64,000 nt of DNA from Cherax quadricarinatus (GCF_038502225.1 NW_027197021.1:1-64000); one strand, 5' to 3'. Numbered from the stretch's first letter, positions 34,201 to 49,200 are shown. Numbers and translations are program-made. The notes: generated from the letters alone by a model not told the origin.

Positions 34201-37200
34201 TAAGAATGTAATTAAGGTTACCAGGTATTCATGGGAGAGCCTCCCGTCGACCCCTTCCCCCGCTAACCTGCAATTACACAAGTGGATGGAATAGTTGTTA
34301 CATTAGTGGAGGTCAGAGCAGCACAGGTGTAATTAAGGGAATTGGAACGAAGGCAGTGATAACCAGGAGAGGACAAATGATTGTGCAGAAGACAAGTGAT
34401 AACCAGGACATGACAACACGGAGACGACAGCTAAGGCAGAAAATAACGTAAATAGACAATATGTATTAGAAGAAAGTTCTATAAGCAACGATAGATAACG
34501 TAGAGAGTTATATAAACAACTCTGCGAAGAAATGCCTTTCAATAACTCCATCATACCACGACTAAATAAGACGTGCAAAGATAGGCTGAATGATCTGAGA
34601 GCTGTCACTGACTACGACCCTAACTATGGTGCTAATGTGAGACTACTGAGAATGATGTGCAGAGCCCATATTGGATCCTTAATTGACTATGCTGCGCCTA
34701 TGTTAATATTAGCTATGTAAAGTAAAAGGACACAAGTGTAACTAATGTGACATTTTATTGTGGCAACGTTTCGCTCTTCAAGAGCTTTATCAAGCCGTTA
34801 CGGCTTGATAAAGCTCCTGGAGAACGAAACGTTGCCACAGTAAAATGTCACATTAGTTGCACTTATCCTCTTACTTTACATATTGTCGGTAATTCTGCCA
34901 ACATATATACAATATTAGCCATGAAAAATTCTCTCAGGTCGTTGGAGTTAATGTAATATGAATCCTTCAGAATTATTCTCGGCTCTACCGAAGCTACCAT
35001 GTTTCTTGATATCAGGAAGGAGTTTGGTGATCCTATCAGTGATATACTGTTCGATATTAACAATATTCTTGGTATTAGAATGTTAATAAATGCGCCAGAC
35101 ACTCTCACTTAAGATCTTAACTAAATGTCTAGAAGTAAATAAACACAGTCTAAGTGGATGGTGAAGAAATACAATTAGATTCTATAACCAGCACCTACTG
35201 TATCACTGTAGATAATAACATTTTACAGGTAACGTAAAATGTTTGATAATGAACGATAGGTAACGTAAAATGTTAGATAATGAACGATAGGTAACGTAAA
35301 ATGTTAGATAATGAACGATAGGTAACATAAAATGTTAGATAATGAACGATAGGTAACGTAAAATGTTTGATAATGAACGATAGGTAACGTAAAATGTTAC
35401 ATAACCAACGTAGAATTTTTTGTGTCTGAGTTCATAGGAAATTCCTGTGATGAAAGGTGGCAATTTATTGTTATTGTTTCCCGCTATGTAACCTCAAGTA
35501 TGATGATGGTGGTGTATGATGACGGTGGTGTATGATGGTGGTGGTGTATGATGGTGGTGGTGTATGATGGTGGTGGTGGTGTATGATGGTGGTGGTGGTG
35601 TAAGATGATGGTGGTGGTGGTGTATGATGATGGTTGTGGTGGTGTATGATGATGGTGGTGGTGGTGTATGATGATGGTGGTGGTGGTGTATGATGACGGT
35701 GGTGGTGTATGATGATGGTGGTGGTGGTGTATGATGACGGTGGTGGTGTATGATGATGGTGGTGGTGTATGATGATGGTGGTGGTGTATGATGATGGTGG
35801 TGGTGTATGATGATGGTGGTGGTGTATGATGGTGGTAGTGGTGTATGATGACGGTGGTGGTGTATGATGGTGGTAGTGGTGTATGATGACGGTGGTGGTG
35901 GTGTATGATGATGGTGGTGGTGTATGATGATGGTGGTGGTGTATGATGGTGGTAGTGGTGTATGATGACGGTGGTGGTGGTGTATGATGATGGTGGTGGT
36001 GTATGATGATGGTGGTGGTGTATGATGGTGGTGGTGGTGTATGATGACGGTGGTGGTGGTGTATGATGACGGTGGTGTATGATGGTGGTGGTGGTGTATG
36101 ATGATGGTGGTGTATGATGATGGTGGTGGTGGTGTATGATGACGGTGGTGGTGTATGATGACGGTGGTGGTGTATGATGACGGTGGTGGTGTATGATGAC
36201 GGTGGTGGTGTATGATGGTGGTGGTGGTGTATGATGACGGTGGTGGTGTATGATGGTGGTGGTGTATGATGACTGTGGTGGTGTATGATGATGGTGGTGG
36301 TGGTGTATGATGATGGTGGTGGTGGTGTATGATGACGGTGGTGGTGTATGATGACGGTGGTGTATGATGACGGTGGTGGTGTATGATGACGGTGGTGTAT
36401 GATGACGGTGGTGGTGTATGATGACGGTGGTGGTGTATGATGACGGTGGTGTATGATGATGGTGGTGGTGGTGTATGATGACGGTGGTGGTGTATGATGA
36501 CGGTGGTGTATGATGACGGTGGTGGTGTATGATGGTGGTGGTGGTGTATGATGACGGTGGTGGTGTATGATGGTGGTGGTGTATGATGACGGTGGTGGTG
36601 TATGATGACGGTGGTGGTGTATGATGACGGTGGTGTATGATGACGGTGGTGGTGTATGATGGTGGTGGTGGTGTATGATGACGGTGGTGGTGTATGATGG
36701 TGGTGGTGTATGATGACGGTGGTGGTGTATGATGACGGTGGTGGTGTATGATGACGGTGGTGGTGTATGATGACGGTGGTGTATGATGACGGTGGTGGTG
36801 TATGATGGTGGTGGTGGTGTATGATGACGGTGGTGGTGTATGATGGTGGTGGTGTATGATGACGGTGGTGGTGTATGATGACGGTGGTGGTGTATGATGA
36901 CGGTGGTGGTGTATGATGACGGTGGTGGTGTATGATGACGGTGGTGGTGTATGATGACGGTGGTGGTGTATGATGGTGGTGGTGGTGTATGATGACGGTG
37001 GTGGTGTATGATGGTGGTGGTGGTTTATGATGATGGTGGTGGTGGTGTATGATGACGGTGGTGGTGTATGATGATGGTGGTGGTGTATGATGACTGTGGT
37101 GGTGTATGATGATGGTGGTGGTGGTGTATGATGATGGTGGTGGTGGTGTATGATGACGGTGGTGGTGTATGATGACGGTGGTGTATGATGACGGTGGTGG

Positions 37201-40200
37201 TGTATTATGACGGTGGTGTATGATGACGGTGGTGGTGTATGATGACGGTGGTGGTGTATGATGACGGTGGTGTATGATGATGGTGGTGGTGGTGTATGAT
37301 GACGGTGGTGGTGTATGATGACGGTGGTGTATGATGACGGTGGTGGTGTATGATGGTGGTGGTGGTGTATGATGACGGTGGTGGTGTATGATGGTGTATG
37401 ATGACGGTGGTGGTGTATGATGATGATGGTGGTGTATGATGACGGTGGTGGTGTATGATGGTGGTGGTGGTGTATGATGATGGTGGTGGTGGTGTATGAT
37501 GACGGTGGTGGTGTATGATGACGGTGGTGGTGTATGATGATGGTGGTGTATGATGACGGTGGTGGTGTATGATGGCGGTGTATGATGACGGTGGTGGTGT
37601 ATGATGGTGGTGGTGGTGTATGATGGTGGTAGTGATGTATGATGACGGTGGTGGTGTATGATGACGGTGGTGGTGTATGATGGTGGTGTATGATGACGGT
37701 GGTGTATGATGGTGGCGGTGGTGTATGATGGTGGTGGTGGTGTATGATGACGGTGGTGGTGTATGATGACGGTGGTGGTGTATGATGATGGTGGTGGTGG
37801 TGTATGATGACGGTGGTGGTGTATGATGACGGTGGTGGTGTATGATGGTGGTGGTGGTGGTGTATGATGATGGTGGTGTATGATGACGGTGGTGTTGTAT
37901 GATGACGGTGGTGGTGCATGATGATGGTGATGTATGATGACGGTGGTGTATGATGATGGTGGTGGTGGTGTATGATGGTGGTGTATGATGACGGTGGTGG
38001 TGTATGATGACGGTGGTGGTGTATGATGGTGGTGGTGGTGGTGTATGATGATGATGCTGGTGTATGATGACGGTGGTGGTGTATGATGATGGTGGTGGTG
38101 CATGATGATGGTGATGTATGATGACGGTGGTGGTGTATGATGACGGTGGTGTTGTATGATGACGGTGGTGGTGCATGATGATGGTGATGTATGATGACGG
38201 TGGTGGTGTATGATGATGGTGGTGGTGGTGTATGATGATGATGGTGGTGTATGATGACGGTGGTGGTGTATGATGATGGTGGTGGTGTATGATGACGGTG
38301 GTGGTGTATGATGGTGGTGTATGATGATGGTGGTGGTGGTGTATGATGGTGGTGGTGTATGATGACGGTGGTGTATGATGATGGTGGTGGTGGTATATGA
38401 TGACGGTGGTGGTGTATGATGATGGTGGTGTATGATGGTGTATGATGACGGTGGTGGTGTATGATGATGGTGGTGTATGATGACGGTGGTGTATGATGAC
38501 GGTGGTGGTGTATGATGGTGGTGGTGGTGTATGATGACGGTGGTGTATGATGACGGTGGTGTATGAAGATGGTGGTGGTGGTGGCGTATGATGGTGGTGT
38601 ATGATGATGGTGGTGTATAATGATGGTGGTGGTGGTGTATGATGATGGTGTATGATGGCGGTGGTGGTGTATGAAGATGGTGGTGGTGGTGTATGATGAT
38701 GGTGGTGGTGGTGTATGATGACGGTGGTGGTGTATGAAGATGGTGGTGGTGTATGATGACGGTGGTGGTGTTTGAAGATGGTGGTGGTGGTGGTGTATGA
38801 TGATGGTGGTGTATGATGACGGTGGTGGTGTATAATGATGGTGGTGATGGTGTATGAGGATGGTGTATGGTTGTGGTGTATGCTAGTGATGTATGATAGT
38901 GGTGGGGTATGGTGATGATGGTGTATAATGATGGTTGTTTGATAGGGTGAGTTAAGGTGATGAGGGTGTATAATGATGGTGGTGGTGTATGATGGTGGTG
39001 GTGTATAATGGTGGTGGTGTATGATGGTGGTGGTGTATGATGATGGTGGTAGTGTATGATGGTGGTGGTGTATGATAGTGATGCATGATGGTGGTGTATG
39101 ATAGTGGTGGGGTATGGTGATGATGGTGTATAATGATGGTGGTGTATGATGATGCTTGTGGTGGGGTATGGTGTATAATGATGGTGGTGGTGTATGATGC
39201 TAGTGGTGGGGTATGGTGTATAATGATGGTGTATGATAGCTATTGGAATCATCGCTCCTGCGGCCCGGTATCAAGACAAACCTCGTAAAATTAAAAAAAA
39301 AAAAAACAACAGTCTGAGTATTAAGAGTTAGTGCCCTAGTCTAGTCATACACACGTCAGTCTTCTTGTAGTACATTTTAATGAGTGTATAGCAGGTTAGT
39401 TATGTTGCAAGAGTAGTTTTTCTCTCTGAGAGGACGGAGGCTCCAGTATCTACACGTGTGTCCTTTGTGAATCACACATCTATATCGAAATAGTAATAAT
39501 AATAATAATTTGCCACAGGCACCATCATTCTATAACGAGGTTAAATGTAATACAATAATATAATACTATTATTATTATTATTATTAATTATAATATTTTA
39601 CATTTCCACAGGCGCCTTCTGGAGCCCATACAATTGTAAAGGTTCTCCACTGATCTAATAATAATAATTACAATAATAATAATAATAATAATACTATGCC
39701 CCAGGCGCCTTCCTGATCCCATACGCCATCATGCTGACCATCACGGGACTTCCGCTCTTCTTCTTCGAGCTGAGCCTGGGTCAGTTCGGGCGTGAGGGAC
39801 CCATCACCATCTGGAAGGTGGTGCCCCTCTTCCAGGGCGTGGGCGTGGGCATGTTCATGATCGCCTTCTTCATCGCTCTCTACTACAACGTCATTATCGC
39901 CTGGGCCCTCTTCTACCTCTTCTCATCCTTCACGGCAGAGCTGCCATGGCAGTCCTGCGATCACTGGTGGAACACCGCCGCATGCAGGAGGTCAGTCCGC
40001 GCCTCTCACTCTCATCATTATTCTGCTCTCAATCCTTACATACGTTCACACACTGTTATTGTTCCATTCCCAGTCTAGCTATGCGTTCATACACTACTAT
40101 TCCTCAGTGCACAGACATGTACAGGTTATTTAGAGACGTTTACTGATCATTTATAGACTTTGAAAGATTGTTGATGGACGTATACAAATTATTTACATAC

Positions 40201-43200
40201 TATTTACTGACCGTTTCCAAACGTGTAAAAACCACTAACACGACATTTACAGTTATGCATCATTTACAGATCATGCACACAAACATCTACAGATCGTTTA
40301 CAGACATTTATATATCATTTACAGACAGCATCGATCACAGACACTATATATCATTTACAGGCTAGTTAATAAACCAAGTCGAATCGAAACATCGTCATTA
40401 GTTTCTTCCTCCTATGTGCGGGTTATTTGTGTATTGTTTCGGTCACGGTATTGTATACACGCCAATTTACAACCCCATTTTATTTTGCCCGTTCCCAGGT
40501 TCGACGCCAAGAACTGTACATCTCTGGAGGGCCTTATGGCGACTAATGGCACCTGCTTCTTCCAGTCACAAGTGTCGCCGATGGAGTGGGAGTCGCTAAA
40601 CGCGACAGCCCAGAGCCTGAAGCTCCCAGCCGATGAGTTCTTCCAGTGAGTACTTGTACTCAAGCCCCCCAGACTCTCTTATTGGAACCATACATACTGT
40701 GTGTGTGTGCTCTGAGTGTAACACTTGGGCTGTTACGATACATTCTGTATGCTCTTAGCGATGGACTTATGCTGTGACAGTAGATATTGTATCATCTCAG
40801 TGATAAACTTATACTATGACCATAGATCTGCATTCACGCGGTGACGATAGATTTGCACTATGACGATAGGTCTGTACTCATGCTGTGACCATAGCTTCTG
40901 CACGCTCTTAGCGATAGACAATAGATATTATATGGTCTGAGCAATAGACATGTACTATGACGATAGCTCTGTACTCTGGCAGACAGCTATATTTTTGATG
41001 ATAGACGTGCTTACTGTGACGATAGATACACTTTGCTCTAAACGATAGATAGTACTCGTGTAATAATGTTGGTAGAATTACCAACAAGTAAAATGTGACA
41101 TTTTACTGTAGCAACGTTTCGCTCTCCAGGAGCTTTGTCAAGCCGTAACGGCTTGACAAAGCGAAACGTTGCCACAATAAAATGTCCTTTACCTGACAGT
41201 ACTAATGTTCATATAACTCTACCCTCCAGAGTTAATAATGTTTATCTTGCAGCAACTTTATGCTGGACATCTCCGAGGGTTTCCACGACCCGGAAGGGCA
41301 CACACTGCAGTGGAGACTGTGTCTCTGTCTCATCCTCTCCTGGGTCATCGTCTTCCTGGGACTCTTCAGGGGAGTCTCCAGTATGGGCAAGGTGAGTCTC
41401 CTACCAGAGTCTTTAAGAGCATTACCTCAGTCTCTAGCTAGGTAGGTGAGTCTAGGAGAGAGTCAAGATTCTTAGATGAGTCTAGAGAAAGGTAGGCGAG
41501 TTCAAGAGAGTGTCAAGATGTTTAGGTGAGTCTAGAATAAGGTAGGTGAGTCCAAGAGAGAGTCAAGATGCTTAGGTGAGTTTAGAGTAATGTAGGTGAG
41601 TCCAGGAGAGAGTCAAGATGCTTAGGTGAGTCTAGAGTAAGGTAGGTGAGTCCAAGAGAGAGTCGAGATGTTTTGGTGAGTCTAGAGTAAGGTAGGCGAG
41701 TCCAAGAGAGAGTCAAGATGTTTTGGTGAGTCTAGAGTACGGTAGGTGAGTCCAGGAGAGAGTCAAGATGTTTAGGTGAGTCTTGAGTAAGGTAGGTAAT
41801 TCCAAAAGGGAATCTTAAGATATTTAGGTGAGTATTTAGTAAGGTAGGTGAGTCCATGAAGGAGTCGTGGGATATTTAGGCTAATCTTTACGTGAGTTTC
41901 AGGTCATTAGGTGAGCAAGGCAGTTAAGTGAGTCAGACTGTTAGATGAATCTGATGCTGTTAAGTGAACCTTAGGCTCTCTTAACAGCATCACTTAAGTA
42001 GATCTATATGAGTCCATCAGACGAGTTTATAGATAATTATTTGATAATTTTAACGAGTCTACACTTATTTGCAAGAGGCTGAGGTAGAATAATACTGGGC
42101 AGAAGATAAATAATTTTTGTTTAAGAAATACCTTACAGGAAAGACCTGCCTATTCAGCAGGTTTGATTCTGGGCTACTGATGTACAGGAGGACCCTGCTT
42201 ATACAGCAGGTTTGGTTCTGGGCTACTGCTGTACAGGAGGACCCTGCTTATACAGCAGGTTTGGTTCTGGGCTACTGATGTACAGGAGGACCCTGCTTAT
42301 ACAGCAGGTTTGATTCTGGGCTACTGCTGTACAGGAGGACCCTGCTTATACAGCAGGTTTGGATCTGGGCTACTGCTGTACAGGAGGACCCTGCTTATAC
42401 AGCAGGTTTGGTTCTGGGCTACTGCTGTACAGGAGGACCCTGCTTATACAGCAGGTTTGGTTCTGGGCTACTGCTGTACAGGAGGACCCTGCTTATACAG
42501 CAGGTTTGGTTCTGGGCTACTGCTGTACAGGAGGACCCTGCTTATACAGCAGGTTTGGTTCTGGGCTACTGCTGTACAGGAGGACCCTGCTTATACAGCA
42601 GGTTTGGTTCTGGGCTACTGCTGTACAGGAGGACCCTGCATATACAGCAGGTTTGATTCTGGGCTACTGCTGTACAGGAGGACCCTGCTTATACAGCAGG
42701 TTTGATTCTGGGCTACTGCTGTACAGGAGGACCCTGCTTATACAGCAGGTTTGGTTCTGAGCTACTGCTGTACAGGAGGACCCTGCTTATACAGCAGGTT
42801 TGATTCTGGGCTACTGCTGTACAGGAGGACCCTGCTTATACAGCAGGTTTGGTTCTGGGCTACTGCTGTACAGGAGGACCCTGCTTATACAGCAGGTTTG
42901 GTTCTGGGCTACTGCTGTACAGGAGGACCCTGCTTATACAGCAGGTTTGGTTCTGGGCTACTGCTGTACAGGAGGACCCTGCTTATACAGCAGGTTTGGT
43001 TCTGGGCTACTGCTGTACAGGAGGACCCTGCTTATACAGCAGGTTTGGTTCTGGGCTACTGCTGTACAGGAGGACCCTGCTTATACAGCAGGGTTGGTCC
43101 TGGGCTACTGCTGTACAGGAGGACCCTGCTTATACAGCAGGTTTGATTCTGGGCTACTGCTGTACAGGAGGACCCTGCTTATACAGCAGGTTTCGTTCTG

Positions 43201-46200
43201 AGCTAGTGCTGTACAGGAGGACCCTGTTTATACAGCAGGTTTGGTTCTGGGCTACTGCTGTACAGGAGGACCCTGCTTATACAGCAGGTTTGGTTCTGGG
43301 CTACTGCTGTACAGGAGGACCCTGCTTATACAGCAGGTTTGGTTCTGGGCTACTGCTGTACAGGAGGACCCTGCTTATACAGCAAGTTTGGTTCTGGGCT
43401 ACTGCTGTACAGGAGGACTCTGCTTATACAGCAGGTTTGGTTCTTGGCTACTGATGTACAGGAGGACCCTGCTTATACAGCAGGTTTGGTTCTGGGCTAC
43501 TGCTGTACAGGAGGACCCTGCTTATACAGCAGGTTTGGTTCTGGGCTACTGCTGTACAGGAGGACCCTGCTTATACAGCAGGTTTGGTTCTGGGCTACTG
43601 CTGTACAGGAGGACCCTGCTTATACAGCAGGTTTGGTTCTGGGCTACTGCTGTACAGGAGGACCCTGCTTATACAGCAGGTTTGATTCTGGGCTACTGCT
43701 GTACAGGAGGACCCTGCTTATACAGCAGGTTTGATTCTGGGCTACTGCTGTACAGGAGGACCCTGCTTATACAGCAGGTTTGATTCTGGGCTACTGATGT
43801 ACAGGAGGACCCTGCTTATACAGCAGGTTTGGTTCTGGGCTACTGATGTACAGGAGGACCCTGCTTATACAGCAGGTTTGGTTCTGGGCTACTGCTGTAC
43901 AGGAGGACCCTGCTTATACAGCAGGTTTGGTTCTGGGCTACTGCTGTACAGGAGGACTCTGCTTATACAGCAGGTTTGGTTCTGGGCTACTGCTGTACAG
44001 GACCCTGCTTATACAGCAGGTTTGGTTCTGGGCTACTGCTGTACAGGAGGACCCTGCTTATACAGCAGGTTTGGTTCTGGGCTACTGCTGTACAGGAGGA
44101 CCCTGCTTATACAGCAGGTTTGGTTCTGGGCTACTGCTGTACAGGAGGACCCAGCTTATACAGCAGGTTTGGTTCTGGGCTACTGCTGTACAGGAAGACC
44201 CTGCTTATACAGCAGGTTTGGTTCTGGGCTACTGATGTACAGGAGGACCCTGCTTATACAGCAGGTTTGATTCTGGGCTACTGCTGTACAGGAGGACCCT
44301 GCTTATACAGCAGGTTTGATTCTGGGCTACTGCTGTACAGGAGGACCCTGCTTATACAGCAGGTTTGATTCTGGGCTACTGCTGTACAGGAGGAGCCTGC
44401 TTATACAGCAAGTTTGATTCTGGGCTACTGCTGTACAGGAGGACCCTGCTTATACAGCAGGTTTGATTCTGGGCTACTGCTGTACAGGAGGACCCTGCTT
44501 ATACAGCAGGTTTGATTCTGGGCTACTGATGTACAGGAGGACCCTGCTTATACAGCAGATTTGGTTCTGGGCTACTGCTGTACAGGAGGACCCTGCTTAT
44601 ACAGCAGGTTTGATTCTGGGCTACTGCTGTACAGGAGGACCCTGCTTATACAGCAGGTTTGGTTCTGGGCTACTGCTGTACAGGAGGACCCTGCTTATAC
44701 AGCAGGTTTGGTTCTGGGCTACTGATGTACAGGAGGACCCTGCTTATACAGCAGGTTTGGTTCTGGGCTACTGCTGTACAGGAGGAACCTGCTTATACAG
44801 CAGGTTTGGTTCTGGGCTACTGATGTACAGGAGGACCCTACTTATACAGCAGGTTTGGTTCTGGGCTACTGCTGTACAGGAGGACCCTGCTTATACAGCA
44901 GGTTTGGTTCTGGGCTACTGCTGTACAGGAGGACCCTGCTTATACAGCAGGTTTGGTTCTTGGCTACTGCTGTACAGGAGGACCCTGCTTATACAGCAGG
45001 TTTGGTTCTGGGCTACTGCTGTACAGGAGGACCCTGCTTATACAGCAGGTTTGGTTCTTGGCTACTGCTGTACAGGAGGACCCTGCTTATACAGCAGGTT
45101 TGGTTCTGGGCTACTGCTGTACAGGAGGACCCTGCTTATACAGCAGGTTTGGTTCTGGGCTACTGCTGTACAGGAGGACCCTGCTTATACAGCAGGTTTG
45201 GTTCTGGGCTACTGATGTACAGGAGGACGCTGCTTATACAGCAAGTTTGGTTCTGGGCTACTGATGTACAGGAGGACCCTGCTTATACAGCAGGTTTGAT
45301 TCTGGGCTACTGCTGTACAGGAGGACCCTGCTTATACAGCAGGTTTGGTTCTGGGCTACTGCTGTACAGGAGGACCCTGCTTATACAGCAGGTTTGGTTC
45401 TGGGCTACTGCTGTACAGGAGGACCCTGCTTATACAGCAGGTTTGGTTCTGGGCTACTGCTGTACAGGAGGACCCTGCTTATACAGCAGGTTTGATTCTG
45501 GGCTACTGCTGTACAGGAGGACCCTGCTTATACAGCAGGTTTGGTTCTGGGCTACTGCTGTACAGGAGGACCCTGCTTATACAGCAGGTTTGGTTCTGGG
45601 CTACTGATGTACAGGAGGACGCTGCTTATACAGCAGGTTTGGTTCTGGGCTACTGCTGTACAGGAGGACCCTGCTTATACAGCAGGTTTGGTTCTGGGCT
45701 ACTGATGTACAGGAGGACGCTGCTTATACAGCAGGTTTGGTTCTGGGCTACTGATGTACAGGAGGACCCTGCTTATACAGCAGGTTTGGTTCTGGGCTAC
45801 TGCTGTACAGGAGGACCCTGCTTATACAGCAGGTTTGGTTCTGGGCTACTGATGTACAGGAGGACGCTGCTTATACAGCAGGTTTGGTTCTGGGCTACTG
45901 ATGTACAGGAGGACGCTGCTTATACAGCAGGTTTGGTTCTGGGCTACTGATGTACAGGAGGACGCTGCTTATACAGCAGGTTTGGTTCTGGGCTACTGAT
46001 GTACAGGAGGACCCTGCTTATACAGCAGGTTTGGTTCTGGGCTACTGCTGTACAGGAGGACCCTGCTTATACAGCAGGTTTGGTTCTGGGCTACTGCTGT
46101 ACAGGAGGACCCTGCTTATACAGCAGGTTTGGTTCTGGGCTACTGATGTACAGGAGGACCCTGCTTATACAGCAGGTTTGGTTCTGGGCTACTGATGTAC

Positions 46201-49200
46201 AGGAGGACCCTGCTTATACAGCAGGTTTGGTTCTGGGCTACTGATGTACAGGAGGACCCTGCTTATACAGCAGGTTTGGTTCTGGGCTACTGCTGTGTAC
46301 TACTGCTGTACACAGGTTTGGTTCTGGGAGGACAGGAGGACCCTGCTTATACAGCAGGTTTGGTTCTGTACTACTGCTGTACAGGAGGACCCTACTTATA
46401 CAGCAGGTTTGGTTCTGTACTACTGCTGTAGAGTGAAAATCGGTCTAAAGCGAATCATGGCCTTTTTCTACTTTCTACTCTCAGTCGCTTATGATAACAC
46501 GTTTACGCTATCATATATTAAGTGAGCAATAGAGGTAGGTCTATAAAATACATATACAGTACACACATTACTTACCTTAAAGCATTTTTGTCCTTAGGTT
46601 TATAGTGAGTGGTGAATATATTTATTGTAGGAAGTTTGAATAAAGGAAGAATTGGTATAATTGTAAACTGGTGCATTAGTGAAGGTCTGTAAAGTGGGGA
46701 CCTTGTCTGTACTGTTTATTTGCCAGCAAATCAAAATTTTAATATTTAGTTACAAATATATTTTATTAGGCTTCAGAATTATTGAATTCATGAGGTTCAT
46801 TAAGGCAGAGTGGAATACAAAAAAAAATTATTGAGTATTTTTTTGTAATCCAATCTGCCTTTTTTTTAAAATGGATGCTACTTTTTTTTAAGGGGATTTT
46901 TACTTTTTCTTAAGGAATTGTTACTTTTTTTGATAAACTGTTTCTTAAATGAATTTGTTATTTTTTTAAGGAATTGATATATATTGTGATGAAATTGTTA
47001 CTTTTAAAGGAGATTGTGTTGAGACTTACCAGACTGTGTACTTCACTGTTGTTCCCCTCCCCAGACTGTGTACTTCACTGTTGTTCCCCTCCCCAGGCTG
47101 TGTACTTCACTGTTGTTCCCCTCCCCAGGCTGTGTACTTCACTGTTGTTCCTCTCCTCAGGCAGTGTACTTCACTGTTGTTCCTCTCCCCAGACTGTGTA
47201 CTTCACTGTTGTTCCCCTCCCCAGACTGTGTACTTCACTGTTGTTCCTCTCCCCAGACTGTGTACTTCACTGTTATTCCTCTCCCCAGACTGTGTACTTC
47301 ACTGTTGTTCCCCTCCCCAGACTGTGTACTTCACTGTTGTTCCCCTCCCCAGACTGTGTACTTCACTGTTGTTCCCCTCCCCAGACTGTGTACTTCACTG
47401 TTGTTCCTCTCCCCAGACTGTGTACTTCACTGTTGTTCCTCTCCCCAGACTGTGTACTTCACTGTTGTTCCCCTCCCCAGACTGTGTACTTCACTGTTGT
47501 TCCCCTCCCCAGGCTGTGTACTTCACTGTTGTTCCCCTCCCCAGGCTGTGTACTTCACTGTTGTTCCCCTCCCAAGGCTGTGTACTTCACTGTTGTTCAT
47601 CTCCCCAGGCTGTGTACTTCACTGTTGTTCCCATCCCCAGGCTGTGTACTTCACTGTTGTTCCCCTCCCCAGACTGTGTACTTCACTGTTGTTCCCCTCC
47701 CCAGGCTGTGTACTTCACTGTTGTTCCCCTCCCCAGACTGTGTACTTCACTGTTGTTCCCCTCCCCAGGCTGTGTACTTCACTGTTGTTCCCCTCCCCAG
47801 ACTGTGTACTTTACTGTTGTTCCCCTCCCCAGGCTGTGTACTTCACTGTTGTTCCCCTCCGCAGACTGTGTACTTCACTGTTGTTCCCCTCCCCAGGCTG
47901 TGTACTTCACTGTTGTTCCCCTCCGCAGACTGTGTACTTCACTGTTGTTCCCCTCCCCAGGCTGTGTACTTCACTGTTGTTCCCCTCCCCAGGCTGTGTA
48001 CTTCACTGTTGTTCCCCTCCCCAGACTGTGTACTTCACTGTTGTTCCTCCCCCCAGGCTGTGTACTTCACTGTTGTTCCCCTCCGCAGACTGTGTACTTC
48101 ACTGTTGTTCCCCTCCCCAGACTGTGTACTTCACTGTTGTTCCCCTCCCCAGACTGTGTACTTCACTGTTGTTCCCCTGACTGTGTACTTCACCCCTCCC
48201 CACACTGTGTACTTCACTGTTGTTCCCCTCCCCAGGCTGTGTACTTCACTGTTGTTCCCCTCCCCAGACTGTGTACTTCACTGTTGTTCCTCTCCCCAGA
48301 CTGTGTACTTCACTGTTGTTCCCCTCCCCAGACTGTGTACTTCACTGTTGTTCCTCTCCCCAGACTGTGTACTTCACTGTTGTTCCTCTCCCCAGACTGT
48401 GTACTTCACTGTTGTTCCCCTCCCCAGACTGTGTACTTCACTGTTGTTCCCCTCCCCAGACTGTGTACTTCACTGTTGTTCCCCTCCCCAGACTGTGTAC
48501 TTCACTGTTGTTCCTCTCCCCAGGCTGTGTACTTCACTGTTGTTCCCCTCCCCAGGCTGTGTACTTCACTGTTGTTCCTCTCCCCAGGCTGTGTACTTCA
48601 CTGTTGTTCCCCTCCCCAGACTGTGTACTTCACTGTTGTTCCCCTCCCCAGACTGTGTACTTCACTGTTGTTCCCCTCCCCAGACTGTGTACTTCACTGT
48701 TGTTCCCCTCCCCAGACTGTGTACTTCACTGTTGTTCCTCTCCCCAGACTGTGTACTTCACTGTTGTTCCCCTCCCCAGACTGTGTACTTCACTGTTGTT
48801 CCCCTCCCCAGACTGTGTACTTCACTGTTGTTCCCCTCCCCAGACTGTGTACTTCACTGTTGTTCCCCTCCCCAGACTGTGTACTTCACTGTTGTTCCCC
48901 TCCCCAGACTGTGTACTTCACTGTTGTTCCCCTCCCCAGACTGTGTACTTCACTGTTGTTCCCCTCCCCAGACTGTGTACTTCACTGTTGTTCCTCTCCC
49001 CAGACTGTGTACTTCACTGTTGTTCCCCTCCCCAGACTGTGTACTTCACTGTTGTTCCCCTCCCCAGACTGTGTACTTCACTGTTGTTCCCCTCCCCAGA
49101 CTGTGTACTTCACTGTTGTTCCTCTCCCCAGACTGTGTACTTCACTGTTGTTCCTCTCCCCAGACTGTGTACTTCACTGTTGTTCACCCTCTCCCCAGAC

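Noticed and set aside
35484..39252. Minus-strand His/Pro/Ser/Thr-rich ORFs of 811 and 1252 codons
   Set aside because: They come from a G/T-rich repeat whose length steps are multiples of 3, so frame openness is automatic.
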